Shown here: piece after piece, positions 15,988 through 26,532 of the stretch
Numbering within the stretch: the stretch's first letter is position 1
How the letters are laid out: each line of letters starts with the position of its first letter
Assembly: GCA_964636325.1 (NCBI GenBank)
Contig: CAZWRV010000013.1
Location: forward strand, 23,556-87,555
From: CAZWRV01 sp964636325
Lineage (GTDB): Bacteria > Verrucomicrobiota > Lentisphaeria > Victivallales > GWF2-50-93
Reading direction: 5' to 3'
DNA: 64,000 bases
Notes under the pieces: model-generated
Seen by the model: only the letters and a program-made list of their open reading frames with translations
The model's database searches: none
What the model was told of the DNA's origin: nothing
Program-made: the position numbers and the translations under genes

Positions 15988-17760
15988 TTACGGTTCAAAG
16001 CGGCGGATGAGTTCGAAGTTCGCGATCCTCGCAATCAAGCGATTCTTCTCATCCTTGACGAAGTTCCCTTCGGCGTTCGCGGAAAGGATGAAATCATTCC
16101 TTCCCAGGCATGAACCGTCATAGCCGCAGTCCAGCATCCTGGACTTCAGCCCCGAGATTACCTCCTCCACCTGCTCTTCGGGAAGCAGGCCTGCCGAGAC
16201 CGCCGTCTCGGCGTCTATCGGCTTCAAAAGGGGGCCGCCTTCCTGAGCCGCGACCCATTCGTCGAGCCCGTTGTAGTATCCGCGCAGAGTGATGTAGTCA
16301 CGATCCTCTCGCAGCAGAGGCTCTCCGGAGGGTGTCTTCAAATTATTCAGCCTGACATAGCGACGGTCGTCCAAGCCAGGTATGAGTCCGCGGCTCCTCG
16401 TCATGTAAATTGCACGGACGTAGACCGTTGGGATGCCGTGCTCCGCAAGCCCTCGCGCAATCTCGAACTCCTCGAAAGGACTGTTATATCCGTAGTCGCG
16501 TATTGCCTCCGCGACCATCCCTTCGGAATTTCCGGCCTTCTCCCCCATTTTAGACGTCTTCCACACCAGATGGACGTTGTCCTTGGTTAGCGTGTAGAAC
16601 ACCTCGCTGCGCTGGGAGAGTCGCCAGTGCGGTTCGCGACGCCAGCGTTCCGGCAGGAAGTAGTCGAACAGCCTTCCGTTCCGCCCGACGACCCACAACT
16701 CGCCTCCTGTGCTTTCGACGCGCCCGTATACATATGGGACTCCTAGTATCTCCACTTGTTTGAGATGCTGAGGAAGATGCGTGGGCTTGAAGCGATCTTT
16801 CTGATCGTCTAGATATCTGTGCCTCCTTGCCTTGGCGACCTCCTTTTCATATTGCGGAGTCCGGAGCACCAGCTCGTAGTCGACCACCGAATAGCGGCCG
16901 CTCTCAATGATCTCCTTGAGCGATGCATACTGCCTTTGCGCAGGGTCATTTTCGGAGGACTCGCCGAATGTCGAGATGCCGGTAAGATCTTCGGCTCCGA
17001 TGATCACATGGACCGGCTTCATGTCTGCCATCACGAAACCCTTTATCTCCATATCTTTGATCGAATGCCTGGTCAATGGCGCCAGCCTGTCCTGGAGCTC
17101 ATCTCCGGAGAATCCGGCGTTTTCCAGAACCTCCACCATGTCCTTGCCATGAATCCATCCGTAAATCAGCTTGTATTGGCGGAGTATGTCCAGTTCGATG
17201 CCGGGATGCCTGGCGTGGATCCTGTTGATCTTGTCAAGCGAACGCCCGCTCTGCCAGACCTGCATCTTCTCGGGAGGAACGTAGATCGCGAGAGGCTCCT
17301 GGGTCCTTACAAACCGGTCCTGGGGCCCGTATTTGCCCTCGCGCATCTCCATCACAAGCGAAAATTCCTCCCAGGGGCTGTTGAATTCGGCGTTGATGAA
17401 TTCCATGAGTGTTTTAGTTTCGAGAGGGACATCTTCGCCGACGCGGCTGTTCTTCACGACCAGATCAAGGTGGCGGCCGTCGACGGTTTTTGTAGGGACA
17501 CGGTAAACGGCGCTGGTGCCTTCGAGCTTTTCCCTGTGCGCTTCAAGCCATTCGCGCTCGTGCCAGTTTTCGACCTCGAGAAGTTTTGCATGTGGCAGAC
17601 CGAACTGGGTAAGGTAGATGTCCCCTCCGTCAGAAGTCTTGCGGTGCACATATACGACTCCGAGAACCGTCACAAGCTCCGACACCGAGACCGACGCGAT
17701 GGATTCGCTTTCTGCGAAAATGCCGATCGCTTGAGATGAATTTTTTCCTTGTATTTCCAT
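15988..17760 (-). CDS. Tandem kinase-like protein with a degenerate second module
   Basis: A 590-residue protein of no family I know. Two halves align: (I/V)LGVxYV near 33 and 339, a His-Leu-then-Val-x-Lys strand (Lys103; Lys401), and FNSPWEEF at 126-133 against YNSPFEEF at 425-432. In the first half Asp246-Met-Lys248-Pro-Val-His251-Val-Ile-Ile looks like a kinase catalytic loop and Val-Asp294-Tyr-Glu-Leu like the metal-binding strand. In the second half the matching positions are Cys551, Gly553, Asp556 and Asn581, so catalytic residues are lost. I read it as a kinase-like domain plus pseudokinase; this is inference. No signal peptide. ATG at 17760 has AAGGA upstream. It stands alone, convergent with the SGNH gene. 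Confidence 0.7.
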   Translation of the reverse strand: MEIQGKNSSQAIGIFAESESIASVSVSELVTVLGVVYVHRKTSDGGDIYLTQFGLPHAKLLEVENWHEREWLEAHREKLEGTSAVYRVPTKTVDGRHLDLVVKNSRVGEDVPLETKTLMEFINAEFNSPWEEFSLVMEMREGKYGPQDRFVRTQEPLAIYVPPEKMQVWQSGRSLDKINRIHARHPGIELDILRQYKLIYGWIHGKDMVEVLENAGFSGDELQDRLAPLTRHSIKDMEIKGFVMADMKPVHVIIGAEDLTGISTFGESSENDPAQRQYASLKEIIESGRYSVVDYELVLRTPQYEKEVAKARRHRYLDDQKDRFKPTHLPQHLKQVEILGVPYVYGRVESTGGELWVVGRNGRLFDYFLPERWRREPHWRLSQRSEVFYTLTKDNVHLVWKTSKMGEKAGNSEGMVAEAIRDYGYNSPFEEFEIARGLAEHGIPTVYVRAIYMTRSRGLIPGLDDRRYVRLNNLKTPSGEPLLREDRDYITLRGYYNGLDEWVAAQEGGPLLKPIDAETAVSAGLLPEEQVEEVISGLKSRMLDCGYDGSCLGRNDFILSANAEGNFVKDEKNRLIARIANFELIRRFEP

Positions 17761-17888
17761 TCTCAGTTCCTTGCGGAGAACAATGCGACGCATCCAACCA
17801 CTTCTGCGTATACTCAATTATGCTTAAAACTGAGCGTTTTGATTGCGGAAATTAAGGTGAATTTTCACTCTAAAGGAGTATACACGGA

Positions 17889-19016
17889 CTACGGATCCGC
17901 CAACGGCAAGGAATCGAAGGGGACCAAGGGAGTCCGGTAGACATTGCCGTAGCCTGAGCGGTCCGATGAGAACACCACATAGCGCCCGTCCGGGGAAATC
18001 CGCGGATGCGGATGTGTCTGCTGGATTCGCATTGCGGAATCATGTCGGCACAGGAGCCGAGGTTGTGAATAGCGTTCGCCCTCGCGCCGCCAGACCCGGA
18101 TGACGCCGGCACCGTCACCGACAATGAGCTTGTCGTCCAGAGAGAAGATATGCCCGGTCTGTCCGGGGAATTCGAATTCGCAGAGGCCGCTGTTGTCGGA
18201 ACGGACGTGCCCCAGCATAGGCTTGCCTTGACCCGTATGGCCGTGGAATCCCACATGGATGCCGTCCTTGAACCAATACTCGTGACCTACGATGTCACCG
18301 GGGGCGGCTGGCGGCCGTATCTTCCAGGCCTTCCCGCTGCCTGCGTCCAGACCCCAGATCCGGTTGTCTACCTTGTCCCAGGGGCCTTCGTGGCAGAAGG
18401 TGAGTATCTCCGGCTGCGTCGGGGAGGTGTTGACGTGGCCAATCCAGTATTGCTCCTCGAACACGATCTCGTGGCGGCCGTTGTCGAGGTCTACCCGCTC
18501 GACACGCGACAGCGGCATTGCCGCCCAGGTTTCCCCGAACCCGATGTAGCCGCGCAGGAGATCGACCTCGAACTTGTGCGACTGGTCTTCCCACGATCCG
18601 AAATAGACGTGGCGGCCGTCGGCAGAGCAGTTGCTCATAGATACGCACCAACGCGGATCGATCTCCAGCAGCGTGCGGGTGCGGCGGCTGGCAATATCCA
18701 ACGCCAGCAACTCGAGGTCGTGCCAGAAATAAACCTCCTCGCAGACCGGGTTCTTGCAGGCGCGCAGGAACTCCACTTCCCTGGGCAGCGGCACAGGATC
18801 GAGATCCGTAAGCTGCTCAATGTCGCCACCCTCCAGATCCACGCCGAAGAGATTCGTCCGGTTGTTGCGGTCCGATGCGAACAGCAGTTTGCGGCCGTTC
18901 CCGTACCAACCGGAGTTCGTGAAATAGAAATGATGGCTGTGCCCCTTGTGGTCGGTCAGTTGCGTGACCTCCACGCCGGAGGCGCGATCGACATAGGTCT
19001 TCATTTCGGATTTCAT
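17889..19016 (-). CDS. Oligogalacturonate lyase-like beta-propeller protein (PL22-like)
   Basis: A 375-residue seven-bladed propeller of the type seen in oligogalacturonate lyases, which split unsaturated digalacturonates from pectin in the cytoplasm. Signatures are VTQLTDHKGHSHHFYFTN near the N-terminus, repeated SxDGRxxxF blades, GHVNTSPTQPEILTFCHEGPWD in the middle and a final HPHPRISPDGRYVVFSSDRSG blade. The several conserved His residues are the expected Mn2+ ligands. No signal peptide. A second in-frame ATG lies at 19004. Together with the heparinase-like and beta-helix genes it suggests uronate-glycan use. Confidence 0.75.
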   Translation of the reverse strand: MKSEMKTYVDRASGVEVTQLTDHKGHSHHFYFTNSGWYGNGRKLLFASDRNNRTNLFGVDLEGGDIEQLTDLDPVPLPREVEFLRACKNPVCEEVYFWHDLELLALDIASRRTRTLLEIDPRWCVSMSNCSADGRHVYFGSWEDQSHKFEVDLLRGYIGFGETWAAMPLSRVERVDLDNGRHEIVFEEQYWIGHVNTSPTQPEILTFCHEGPWDKVDNRIWGLDAGSGKAWKIRPPAAPGDIVGHEYWFKDGIHVGFHGHTGQGKPMLGHVRSDNSGLCEFEFPGQTGHIFSLDDKLIVGDGAGVIRVWRREGERYSQPRLLCRHDSAMRIQQTHPHPRISPDGRYVVFSSDRSGYGNVYRTPLVPFDSLPLADP

Positions 19017-19145
19017 GCTTATAGCTTTTTCTTTCAGCGGCGGTTTATGTTTGTTGCAGCCCGCAGCGGCCGATCGCCCGCAGGCTTAGGCGGCACCTTC
19101 CATGGACTATCCGGAAATGCCAACCAAGTGAAATCTTTTCCTTAT

Positions 19146-20243
19146 TCATGCGAAGACATTCCGCACGGCGCGCAGATAGCCGTAGCCCCAGCGCATGTCG
19201 GGCAGGAGATAGCTGCCTTCAGTCCACTCGTTCCAGCTGTTGATCGTGACCAGCGGCGCCTGCTGCGGGCGCGCGTCGAGCCAGGCCTTCGCCTTCCAAA
19301 GGCATGCCTCGAAGGCGTCCGGCGTTGCGTTTACTACCGCGCTCTCCCGGCCGGCGGACGGATTGCGTTGGGTGTTGTCCCATCCGATCGAGACATGCGG
19401 ATAGTAGGTGCCGAACACCTTCTCGCTGTCCGGCCAAGTGCCGATCGCCTGATTTGCCCACACTACGTAATCCCCCGCCCCTCCGGAGGTATGGCAGAAC
19501 TGATATGAGGTGGCGCCGTCGAAGCCCAGTGCGCGGCCGACCGCCGCCAAGCTTCCAGGAGCGATTGTCCCGTCCGGCTGCAGGCCGCCCAACCCTGCAA
19601 TTATGGTTTGCAGATCAATCCCAGGCAGACCGCGCTGGGTGCAGCGCCGCCGCATCCAGCCGAGGGCGTCGCATGCGGCCTCCAAGCCGCCCAGTCCGGC
19701 CATGAGCGTGGGATACTCGTATATAGAAAAGACCGGTTTGTCTGCGATCCGGTAATAGCAATCGAGCTTCAGATACATCTCGATGATCCGGTCGAACATC
19801 GGTTCAAGCACGTTACGCGCCACCCGTCCCGGCCATTGCACCCGATCCCAGCGGGTGTCCACGTGCATATCCCACAGGTCGCAGACGTCGTGGTTGGCCC
19901 ACATCAGATAGAACTTGCAGTCCGTTCCCGTGAGCGCGGGAATGAGCCCTTCGTTGAGCTGCCGCTCGAAGCAGGGCGCGTTCTCATACCAGTACCAGTC
20001 CATGATGAAGACGTTGATGCCGTGCTCCATGGCCAGTTCGACGTGCTGGCGCATGACCTTCGGATCGGCTTCGTCCTGAAAGCCCAGCAGAGGGATGCGC
20101 GGCATGTCATGGCCCGGAAAGCGCGGCGTGCCACGCCGCACCGTGTACCATTCGCCGTCCTTTTCCGGCCAGAAGTGCTCGACCCGAGGTTCGTAGTGAT
20201 ACGACGGCCAGATGTAGGCCGCCACGTCGTATTTTCTTCCCAT
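19146..20243 (-). CDS. WbsX/GH99-like glycan hydrolase family protein
   Basis: A 365-residue TIM-barrel protein of the WbsX/GH99-like group: AAYIWPSYHYEPR at the start, then GINVFIMDWYWYENAP, a WANHDVCDLW strand, KPVFSIYEYP and a C-terminal NSWNEWTEGSYLLPD motif, which is the hallmark of the family. Characterised GH99 enzymes are endo-mannosidases or endo-mannanases; many WbsX-like members lie in polysaccharide loci with unproven activity. No signal peptide. GGAG sits eight bases before the ATG. It is on the same strand as, and about 130 bases ahead of, the oligogalacturonate lyase-like gene. Confidence 0.75.
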   Translation of the reverse strand: MGRKYDVAAYIWPSYHYEPRVEHFWPEKDGEWYTVRRGTPRFPGHDMPRIPLLGFQDEADPKVMRQHVELAMEHGINVFIMDWYWYENAPCFERQLNEGLIPALTGTDCKFYLMWANHDVCDLWDMHVDTRWDRVQWPGRVARNVLEPMFDRIIEMYLKLDCYYRIADKPVFSIYEYPTLMAGLGGLEAACDALGWMRRRCTQRGLPGIDLQTIIAGLGGLQPDGTIAPGSLAAVGRALGFDGATSYQFCHTSGGAGDYVVWANQAIGTWPDSEKVFGTYYPHVSIGWDNTQRNPSAGRESAVVNATPDAFEACLWKAKAWLDARPQQAPLVTINSWNEWTEGSYLLPDMRWGYGYLRAVRNVFA

Positions 20244-20311
20244 GAGTTCAGCTCCAGTGCTGCCGGAGCATCCTGCTCAGGCATTTTAGAGTTCTATGCT
20301 TTAAGCGTTTT

Positions 20312-20385
20312 TCAATTCCAGCACTTCAAGCACCAAATTCCAAATAAATCTCAAATCTCAATATTCAAATTCCAAAGTGAGCATT
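20312..20385. repeat. AT-rich CCAAATTCCAAATAA-type dispersed repeat, copy 2
   Basis: Shares CAAGCACC followed by CCAAATTCCAAATAA with the block at 12630-12765, in a spacer between two genes. Confidence 0.55.
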
Positions 20386-20424
20386 GAGCCGTTTTAGGAT
20401 TTTCCCTGCCATTTCACCATCCTT

Positions 20425-20446
20425 GCACTATTGTCAAAAATAGTGC
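20425..20446. promoter_or_regulatory. Operator-like inverted repeat upstream of the WbsX-like gene
   Basis: Arms GCACTATT (20425-20432) and AATAGTGC (20439-20446) are perfect complements around GTCAAA. A GTGCATTTGAAGTGCAAT stretch next to it repeats part of the arm. Confidence 0.35.
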
Positions 20447-20612
20447 ATTTGAAGTGCAATGCTATGTTATTGATAGAAATTTTATGGGAGAAAGGACAGT
20501 ATTTCGTCATATTTTGACAGGATTTACCGCCTTCATCCCGAATGCGCAGGACGCTTAATAACGAGGAATAATTAAGCCGAGCCGGAGCTCGGCGTTCCCA
20601 GGCTTGCCCGCC

Positions 20613-22991
20613 TCACTGGAGTTTCAGGACAAGTCCGTCGCGCGCAAGGACATCCAGACTGACGCCTTTTGCGAATTTCGCAGATGCGACGGCCGGGAGC
20701 TTGGCACCGCCGCGCAGCAGGTCACGCGGCGACAGCTTGGAATTCGGCTTGAAGCCCGCGGTCTTCCAGTCCACGCGGACCTTGCAGCAAGTCTTCTCAG
20801 GACGGAAGTTCAGCACGACCAGGCTCGCATGGCGGCCTTTGATCCTCAGGAACGCGAAGACCGCAGGATCGTCCGTCTTCACCGGCAGGAATTCAAGCCT
20901 TCCGGACTTCAGCTCCGGCTGCGAAATCCGCAGCTTCCAGAGCCGTCCGACCTTCTCCCAGTGGGCCTTCTCGCTCGGATGCGGATCGTCCGCCGGACGC
21001 GGCCGGAAGTATGTCCAGTATTCGGGTTCGTTGGCGATCGCCTCCTTCTGCGCTCCGACGCAGAACATCTGGAGGACCGGCATGCGGCCGCTGAAAAAGT
21101 TGAAGAGCACGCGCGGCAGGACGCTCGAGCCCTGCTCCTTGGCCGCGTCGCCGGTGACATTTGCGACGCTTGCCCAGGATCTTGCGCCGGGAATCATTGA
21201 CAGGAGCTCGTCGCGGATAAAGCGCGCCTCTTCGGCGGGGGAAAGCGGACGTTTGCGGAACGGCGGAAGCGGCGGCGGGGTGGATCCGTGCCAGGTGTGT
21301 GTGAAGTCGTTGACAGTCGCCATCAGGTATCCGCCGCCTTCGGTGAAGGAGAAGAAGTCGGGATTGACCTTCCTCGCGAGCCGTCTGGCCTCCCGCTGGA
21401 GGTTGATGATCTCTTCGCTGATCTGGCCTGGCCATGGGCGCAGCGCATAGTTCGGAGGCATGGGGTTGAAGCTGTCGAAGAAGATGCCGTCGACGCCGTT
21501 GGCCGCCCAGTATTCCTGGTTGTGGAGCCAGAACTTGCGCCAGAGCGGATTCGTCGTGTCGCCCCCGACGGTCGCACCGCCGAAAGGAGTGTAGACGTAT
21601 TCGTCATCCACGCCCGCAAGGTTGTCGAAGTCGGGAATAAGTTCGTGGCCGGAAATGTCGCCCGTGGGCTGCCGCGGCACCGGGCGGCGCAGACGCACAA
21701 ACATCTCCGGATGCTCCTTGTAGAGCGGATCGAAGACGGTCAGGCCGTAGCCGGTGACCCAGGCGATGTCCTTCAGGCCTTTGCGATGGATATAGTCGGT
21801 GAGAGCCCTGACGGCCTTTTCCCCGCCGTATCTTGTCGTCACCGCATATTTGAATCCGCGCGTCTGCGGCTGGCAGCGGCTCATCCAGGCGCGCTTGTCG
21901 ACGTCGATCGAATCAAGCCAGGGCTTGCCCCACCAGAACGCGGTGCATCCGACTCCGGCGACTGCGTCGACGTAGGGCTCCATCTTCCGGCAGTGCCCAA
22001 GTCCATGGAGTGCTACGGGATGGATGCAGCCGACGAAAAGCTCGTCGAGGTGCGGGGCCTTGTCCTTCGGGGGGACGATGCCGTGCTCCTTCGCGAGCCA
22101 CTGGCGGTATTCTTCCAGCATGAGCCCGTAGTCGCCGGTGAAGGGAACGAGATGCCATGTGGCGACCTCCTGGCGTTCGCGCGGCCCTAGCCAGCGCGCC
22201 CACCATACCTGCGCCGCGATAGTGCCCGTCCTCGCCTTCTGGTCGGCATACATGCGTGCATATCTCAGGCAGCGGTCGTGCAGGCATGAAAGGAGCACGC
22301 CGCTGCCCGCCTCCTCGTTGTAGGCCATGATGCATGGAAGGATCGCTCCATGGTGGCCGGCAACCATGGTGATGGCGGTGTCGCCCATCTCCGCAAAGCG
22401 GCCGCGGTTGTAGAAGAAAGGGTAGCCGCAGGCAGGAGTAACATATTCCGTGGCCGTAAAGTCGCCGCCGATGCGGAGCCCGTTCAGGATGTAGTCGACT
22501 CCGCCGGGATTGACTTTCCAATGGTAGAGGTCGCCCGCGACGGCGGTCTTGCCGGCCGCGGCCCAGTCCGGATATCGGTCGATCAGAAGATCGTGGTCCG
22601 AGACGTTCTTCAGTGAAATCTTCTCCTCTATCCAAGGAGAGTCGCGCCTCAGCGTAAGGATGCGTTCAATGCGGACTTCGCAGTCCTGCACTGAAATCTC
22701 AAGGCGGACTGCGCCTCCGTCCTTGTCCGCGAAAGTCGCAAGTTCCGCTTCGCCCATTCCGCTCATGCGGATCTCGTGTTCCTTCTCCTCTAGCGTGGCG
22801 CTGGCGCATACGATCAGATCCGGGGCGGGGCCGCGCCTCCTCGCGTCGATCAGGGTCGTCCGCGAACGCCGGTCGTGCAGGTGAACGAGGATGCCGCCGC
22901 GCTTCAGATCCCATGCGATTTCATACGCCGGATGCGTCGCGGCGAGCAGTCCGCCGGATTGTTCAATGTTAATCTTTTCTCTTCCTTTCAT
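20613..22991 (-). CDS. Putative TIM-barrel glycoside hydrolase (GH36/DUF6259-like)
   Basis: A 792-residue protein with an N-terminal beta-sandwich (about residues 1-290), a central TIM barrel (about 330-690) and a short C-terminal beta domain. The barrel has the layout of clan GH-D type alpha-galactosidases; Gly-Val-Asp-Gly-Ile-Phe-Phe-Asp-Ser-Phe gives the likely nucleophile Asp at a strand end, and AWVTGYG and FSFTEGGGY match other strands. The precise family is not certain. No signal peptide. It is the last gene of a three-gene operon, 13 bases after the beta-helix gene, and is preceded by a G-rich ribosome binding site. Confidence 0.65.
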   Translation of the reverse strand: MKGREKINIEQSGGLLAATHPAYEIAWDLKRGGILVHLHDRRSRTTLIDARRRGPAPDLIVCASATLEEKEHEIRMSGMGEAELATFADKDGGAVRLEISVQDCEVRIERILTLRRDSPWIEEKISLKNVSDHDLLIDRYPDWAAAGKTAVAGDLYHWKVNPGGVDYILNGLRIGGDFTATEYVTPACGYPFFYNRGRFAEMGDTAITMVAGHHGAILPCIMAYNEEAGSGVLLSCLHDRCLRYARMYADQKARTGTIAAQVWWARWLGPRERQEVATWHLVPFTGDYGLMLEEYRQWLAKEHGIVPPKDKAPHLDELFVGCIHPVALHGLGHCRKMEPYVDAVAGVGCTAFWWGKPWLDSIDVDKRAWMSRCQPQTRGFKYAVTTRYGGEKAVRALTDYIHRKGLKDIAWVTGYGLTVFDPLYKEHPEMFVRLRRPVPRQPTGDISGHELIPDFDNLAGVDDEYVYTPFGGATVGGDTTNPLWRKFWLHNQEYWAANGVDGIFFDSFNPMPPNYALRPWPGQISEEIINLQREARRLARKVNPDFFSFTEGGGYLMATVNDFTHTWHGSTPPPLPPFRKRPLSPAEEARFIRDELLSMIPGARSWASVANVTGDAAKEQGSSVLPRVLFNFFSGRMPVLQMFCVGAQKEAIANEPEYWTYFRPRPADDPHPSEKAHWEKVGRLWKLRISQPELKSGRLEFLPVKTDDPAVFAFLRIKGRHASLVVLNFRPEKTCCKVRVDWKTAGFKPNSKLSPRDLLRGGAKLPAVASAKFAKGVSLDVLARDGLVLKLQ

Positions 22992-23004
22992 TCTTAAGCC
23001 CCCC

Positions 23005-25281
23005 TCACTTTCCGACTTGTATCCTGACGCCGTTCCTGCCGGTGGCCCAGACGCGGTGGAAGCGCAGATCCGTCACGTCGTCCTTGAGATCCTCGACAGG
23101 CTGAGGCTTCACCGTGCGCAGGGGCATCAGCATTTCACGGATGAATTCGGGTGCCGCCTTGCCGACGCCGTCGATGCTTTCGAGGCCGGTGCCGTCCGGG
23201 CGGAAGACCTTGAGATGATCCGCCACAAGCATCCCCTTGAATGCGTCGCCGCCGAAATCCATCTCCATCTTCCGGTTGGTATACATGTATCCAAGGAGGT
23301 AGAGCCGAAGATCGGGGCTTGGCGGCTTTACACGGAACGATCCGGTCGAGGATACCAATGTGAACGCCAGTCTGCCCTTGAATCCGTCGATCTGCAATGC
23401 CGCCACGGAGTCGCGCAAGTCCTTCTCCCATTCATATTTCGAAGTGTCGCGGTCGGCCGGAGCCACGAAGCCGCAGTGGTAGGCGAATTCGCCGCTGTCC
23501 GTGAGGTTCATGAGGCTCCAGGCGTTGCCCTCGTACCAGATGTCGCGGACCAGGAGGCGGCCGCCCTGCCTGACATCATACAGGTGGATTCCCGCCTTCT
23601 GGTGCATGTGCCGGCTGGACGCCCCTGCGAAAAGCGCAACCCAAGGCATAGTTCCCCCTCCAGAGCCCGACACCTGCATTCCGTTGTGTCCGGCGTCGCG
23701 CAGTTCGACCGCAGTCTGCTTCAGACCTTCGGAGACGAAGCCGTATTCGAAGCCGGTCATGTTGAGCTGTTCGCCGAAGATTCGGCCGCCGGGCTGATCG
23801 CAGTCCGTCACAAGCATTCCCACGGAGTTGTTGCCGCCGTTCACCACCAAGTTCCTGAAGGCTGCGTGCGTCGGACCCTGGACGCGGATCAAGGGATCTG
23901 CGCCGCCACCGAGCACTGTGGCGTTTTCAGGACCGTCGCCCACCAGCCGCAGATCGCAGCCGGCCGGAATAAGGATGGTCTTGTCGATCGTATAGTTGCC
24001 CTTGGGCAGATGGACGGTCGGGCGCTTGCCCTTCATCGCCGCAGCCTGGTCGACGGCCGCCTGGATCTCTGCGGACTTCGCACCTGCGGCGACTTCGATC
24101 ACGGGCCTGCCCGCGCTTGCGGCGAACGGGGCGGGAACCCTCTTGACGTCGGCGATCTCCTCCGGCTTGACGGTCTTGTCGTCCAGCTCGGTCAGCCGTC
24201 CTGACATCTTGATCGCCTTGTCCCCGGCGATGGTCCAGGCGTTTCCTATGACGATCAGATCTGCCTTTTCGGAAGGCGGAGTATTTGCGATCAGCGGACC
24301 TTCGCTTTTGATGCGTATCTTGTTGTCGACAATCAAGTTGGGACCGTTGTTCTCGATTACTATCGGGCTGGCGTCGGTCGGATCGAGGATCAGGTTGTCC
24401 TGCAGCGTCCCCTGCGAGCCCCAGGTCTCGCTGTCCTTCCAGATCGGCGCGCGCTTTGCGTGGAAGAAGCGGCGTGAGCCTATGGAAGTGTTGCCGACGA
24501 ATGAGAAGTACCCTGTGTTCTTTATGGTGATGTCGGCATCCTTGGAACGCAGGAAGGTGCTGTTGAAGACGTGGAAGTTGCCCGCGCGGAACTCGTTGGT
24601 GGCGCCGATGCCGCAGTCCTCGAACCAGCAGTCCCATATGTACCAGTCGAGCGAGTTGAAGCCCTGGATGCTGATTGCCGCCTTGCTGCAGCGGTAGAAG
24701 CGGCAGCGGAGCACCGCCGTCTCGGCGATGCCGTCCTTCTGTCCGGCCTCTATGCCGAACTGGACGTCCTTGAAGATCATGTCCGTGCATTCGTTGGCGG
24801 TGGCGAACTTGGGGCCGTGTTCGATCGCAGTCTTCGCCTTTCCGGCGCCGTCGAGCGTAAAGCGGCTGATGCTCGCATACCAGGCGTCGTAGATGATCAT
24901 GCTCTGATCCGCCGGACCGTCCCACTTGATGATTGTCTTCTCGGGATCCTCGCCCGTTATGCTCATGCCGAGCGGCTCGCTGTGTGAAATCCGCATCAGC
25001 TTCACGGTGTCGGTGATGCGGTATGTTCCTGCCGGGAAGTAGAGCACCTTCTTCGGCGAGTCCTTGCCGCGTATCGTCTCAAGCGCCTTCTGGATCGCGG
25101 CGGTGTCGTCGGCCTTGCCGTCGCCCACCGCGCCGAACTCCACCTTCACGTCCGCCCAGCTTGGGAACGGCCCGTAGAATTCTTCAGCCGCAGCCGTTCC
25201 GCATAATGTTGCAGCCGCACAAAGCGCGGGGAACACCTTTAAGAGAACACGCCTGCAAAAACTTCCTCCCTTTTCTTTCAT
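23005..25281 (-). CDS. Secreted right-handed beta-helix protein (pectate lyase superfamily)
   Basis: A 758-residue exported protein. Signal peptide at residues 1-32 (Arg-Arg then VLLKVFPALCAAATLCGTAAA). The pectate-lyase/GH28-like start VEFGAVGDGKADDTAAIQKAL at about 47-67 opens a first parallel beta-helix. A second similar segment (AEIQAAVDQAA then LPKGNYTIDKTILIPAGCDLRLVGDG, about 400-450) opens another, so there appear to be two helices in tandem. Such proteins cleave or bind pectin-like or other acidic glycans; catalytic residues cannot be assigned by eye. It lies between the prepilin-like gene (17 bases) and the TIM-barrel hydrolase (13 bases). Confidence 0.8.
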   Translation of the reverse strand: MKEKGGSFCRRVLLKVFPALCAAATLCGTAAAEEFYGPFPSWADVKVEFGAVGDGKADDTAAIQKALETIRGKDSPKKVLYFPAGTYRITDTVKLMRISHSEPLGMSITGEDPEKTIIKWDGPADQSMIIYDAWYASISRFTLDGAGKAKTAIEHGPKFATANECTDMIFKDVQFGIEAGQKDGIAETAVLRCRFYRCSKAAISIQGFNSLDWYIWDCWFEDCGIGATNEFRAGNFHVFNSTFLRSKDADITIKNTGYFSFVGNTSIGSRRFFHAKRAPIWKDSETWGSQGTLQDNLILDPTDASPIVIENNGPNLIVDNKIRIKSEGPLIANTPPSEKADLIVIGNAWTIAGDKAIKMSGRLTELDDKTVKPEEIADVKRVPAPFAASAGRPVIEVAAGAKSAEIQAAVDQAAAMKGKRPTVHLPKGNYTIDKTILIPAGCDLRLVGDGPENATVLGGGADPLIRVQGPTHAAFRNLVVNGGNNSVGMLVTDCDQPGGRIFGEQLNMTGFEYGFVSEGLKQTAVELRDAGHNGMQVSGSGGGTMPWVALFAGASSRHMHQKAGIHLYDVRQGGRLLVRDIWYEGNAWSLMNLTDSGEFAYHCGFVAPADRDTSKYEWEKDLRDSVAALQIDGFKGRLAFTLVSSTGSFRVKPPSPDLRLYLLGYMYTNRKMEMDFGGDAFKGMLVADHLKVFRPDGTGLESIDGVGKAAPEFIREMLMPLRTVKPQPVEDLKDDVTDLRFHRVWATGRNGVRIQVGK

Positions 25282-25298
25282 CTTATATTCCCGTTATC

Positions 25299-26348
<1,050 letters not shown>

Positions 26349-26381
26349 CTGATATTCTCCTCGGGTGTAGATATTTGTAAT

Positions 26382-26411
26382 ATTATATACCACATAATAC
26401 ACATATATCAA
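26382..26411 (-). promoter_or_regulatory. Probable promoter of the prepilin-like/beta-helix/hydrolase operon
   Basis: Minus-strand TTGATA (26406-26411) and TATAAT (26382-26387) are 18 bases apart, about 30 bases upstream of the 26348 start. The spacer is AT-rich and shared with the divergent regulator gene; a CCCATGGG palindrome lies at 26449-26456. Confidence 0.5.
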
Positions 26412-26532
26412 GGCTCCAAGAGAAAAATTAAGGCAGATCCACAATCGACCCATGGGTGGCAGGGTGGCTGGGATTTATGGAAAAAATGCGCCTGACCAGT
26501 TATCACGCATGAAGCCTGTTGATTGTTGAATT

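Larger units (their letters stand above)
20244..20612. other. 369-base intergenic region with AT-rich repeat and a hairpin
   Basis: Contains a second AT-rich CCAAATTCCAAATAA block (20312-20385) and a perfect inverted repeat with eight-base arms GCACTATT/AATAGTGC around a six-base loop at 20425-20446. The latter lies upstream of the WbsX-like gene and could be an operator. No further gene seen. Confidence 0.45.

Noticed and set aside
18150..19508. 452-codon plus-strand frame across the propeller and WbsX-like genes
   Set aside because: It lies opposite two recognisable genes and spans their intergenic gap; no known motif.
22891..24204. 437-codon plus-strand frame opposite the beta-helix gene
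   Set aside because: Antisense shadow of a gene with signal peptide and family motifs.
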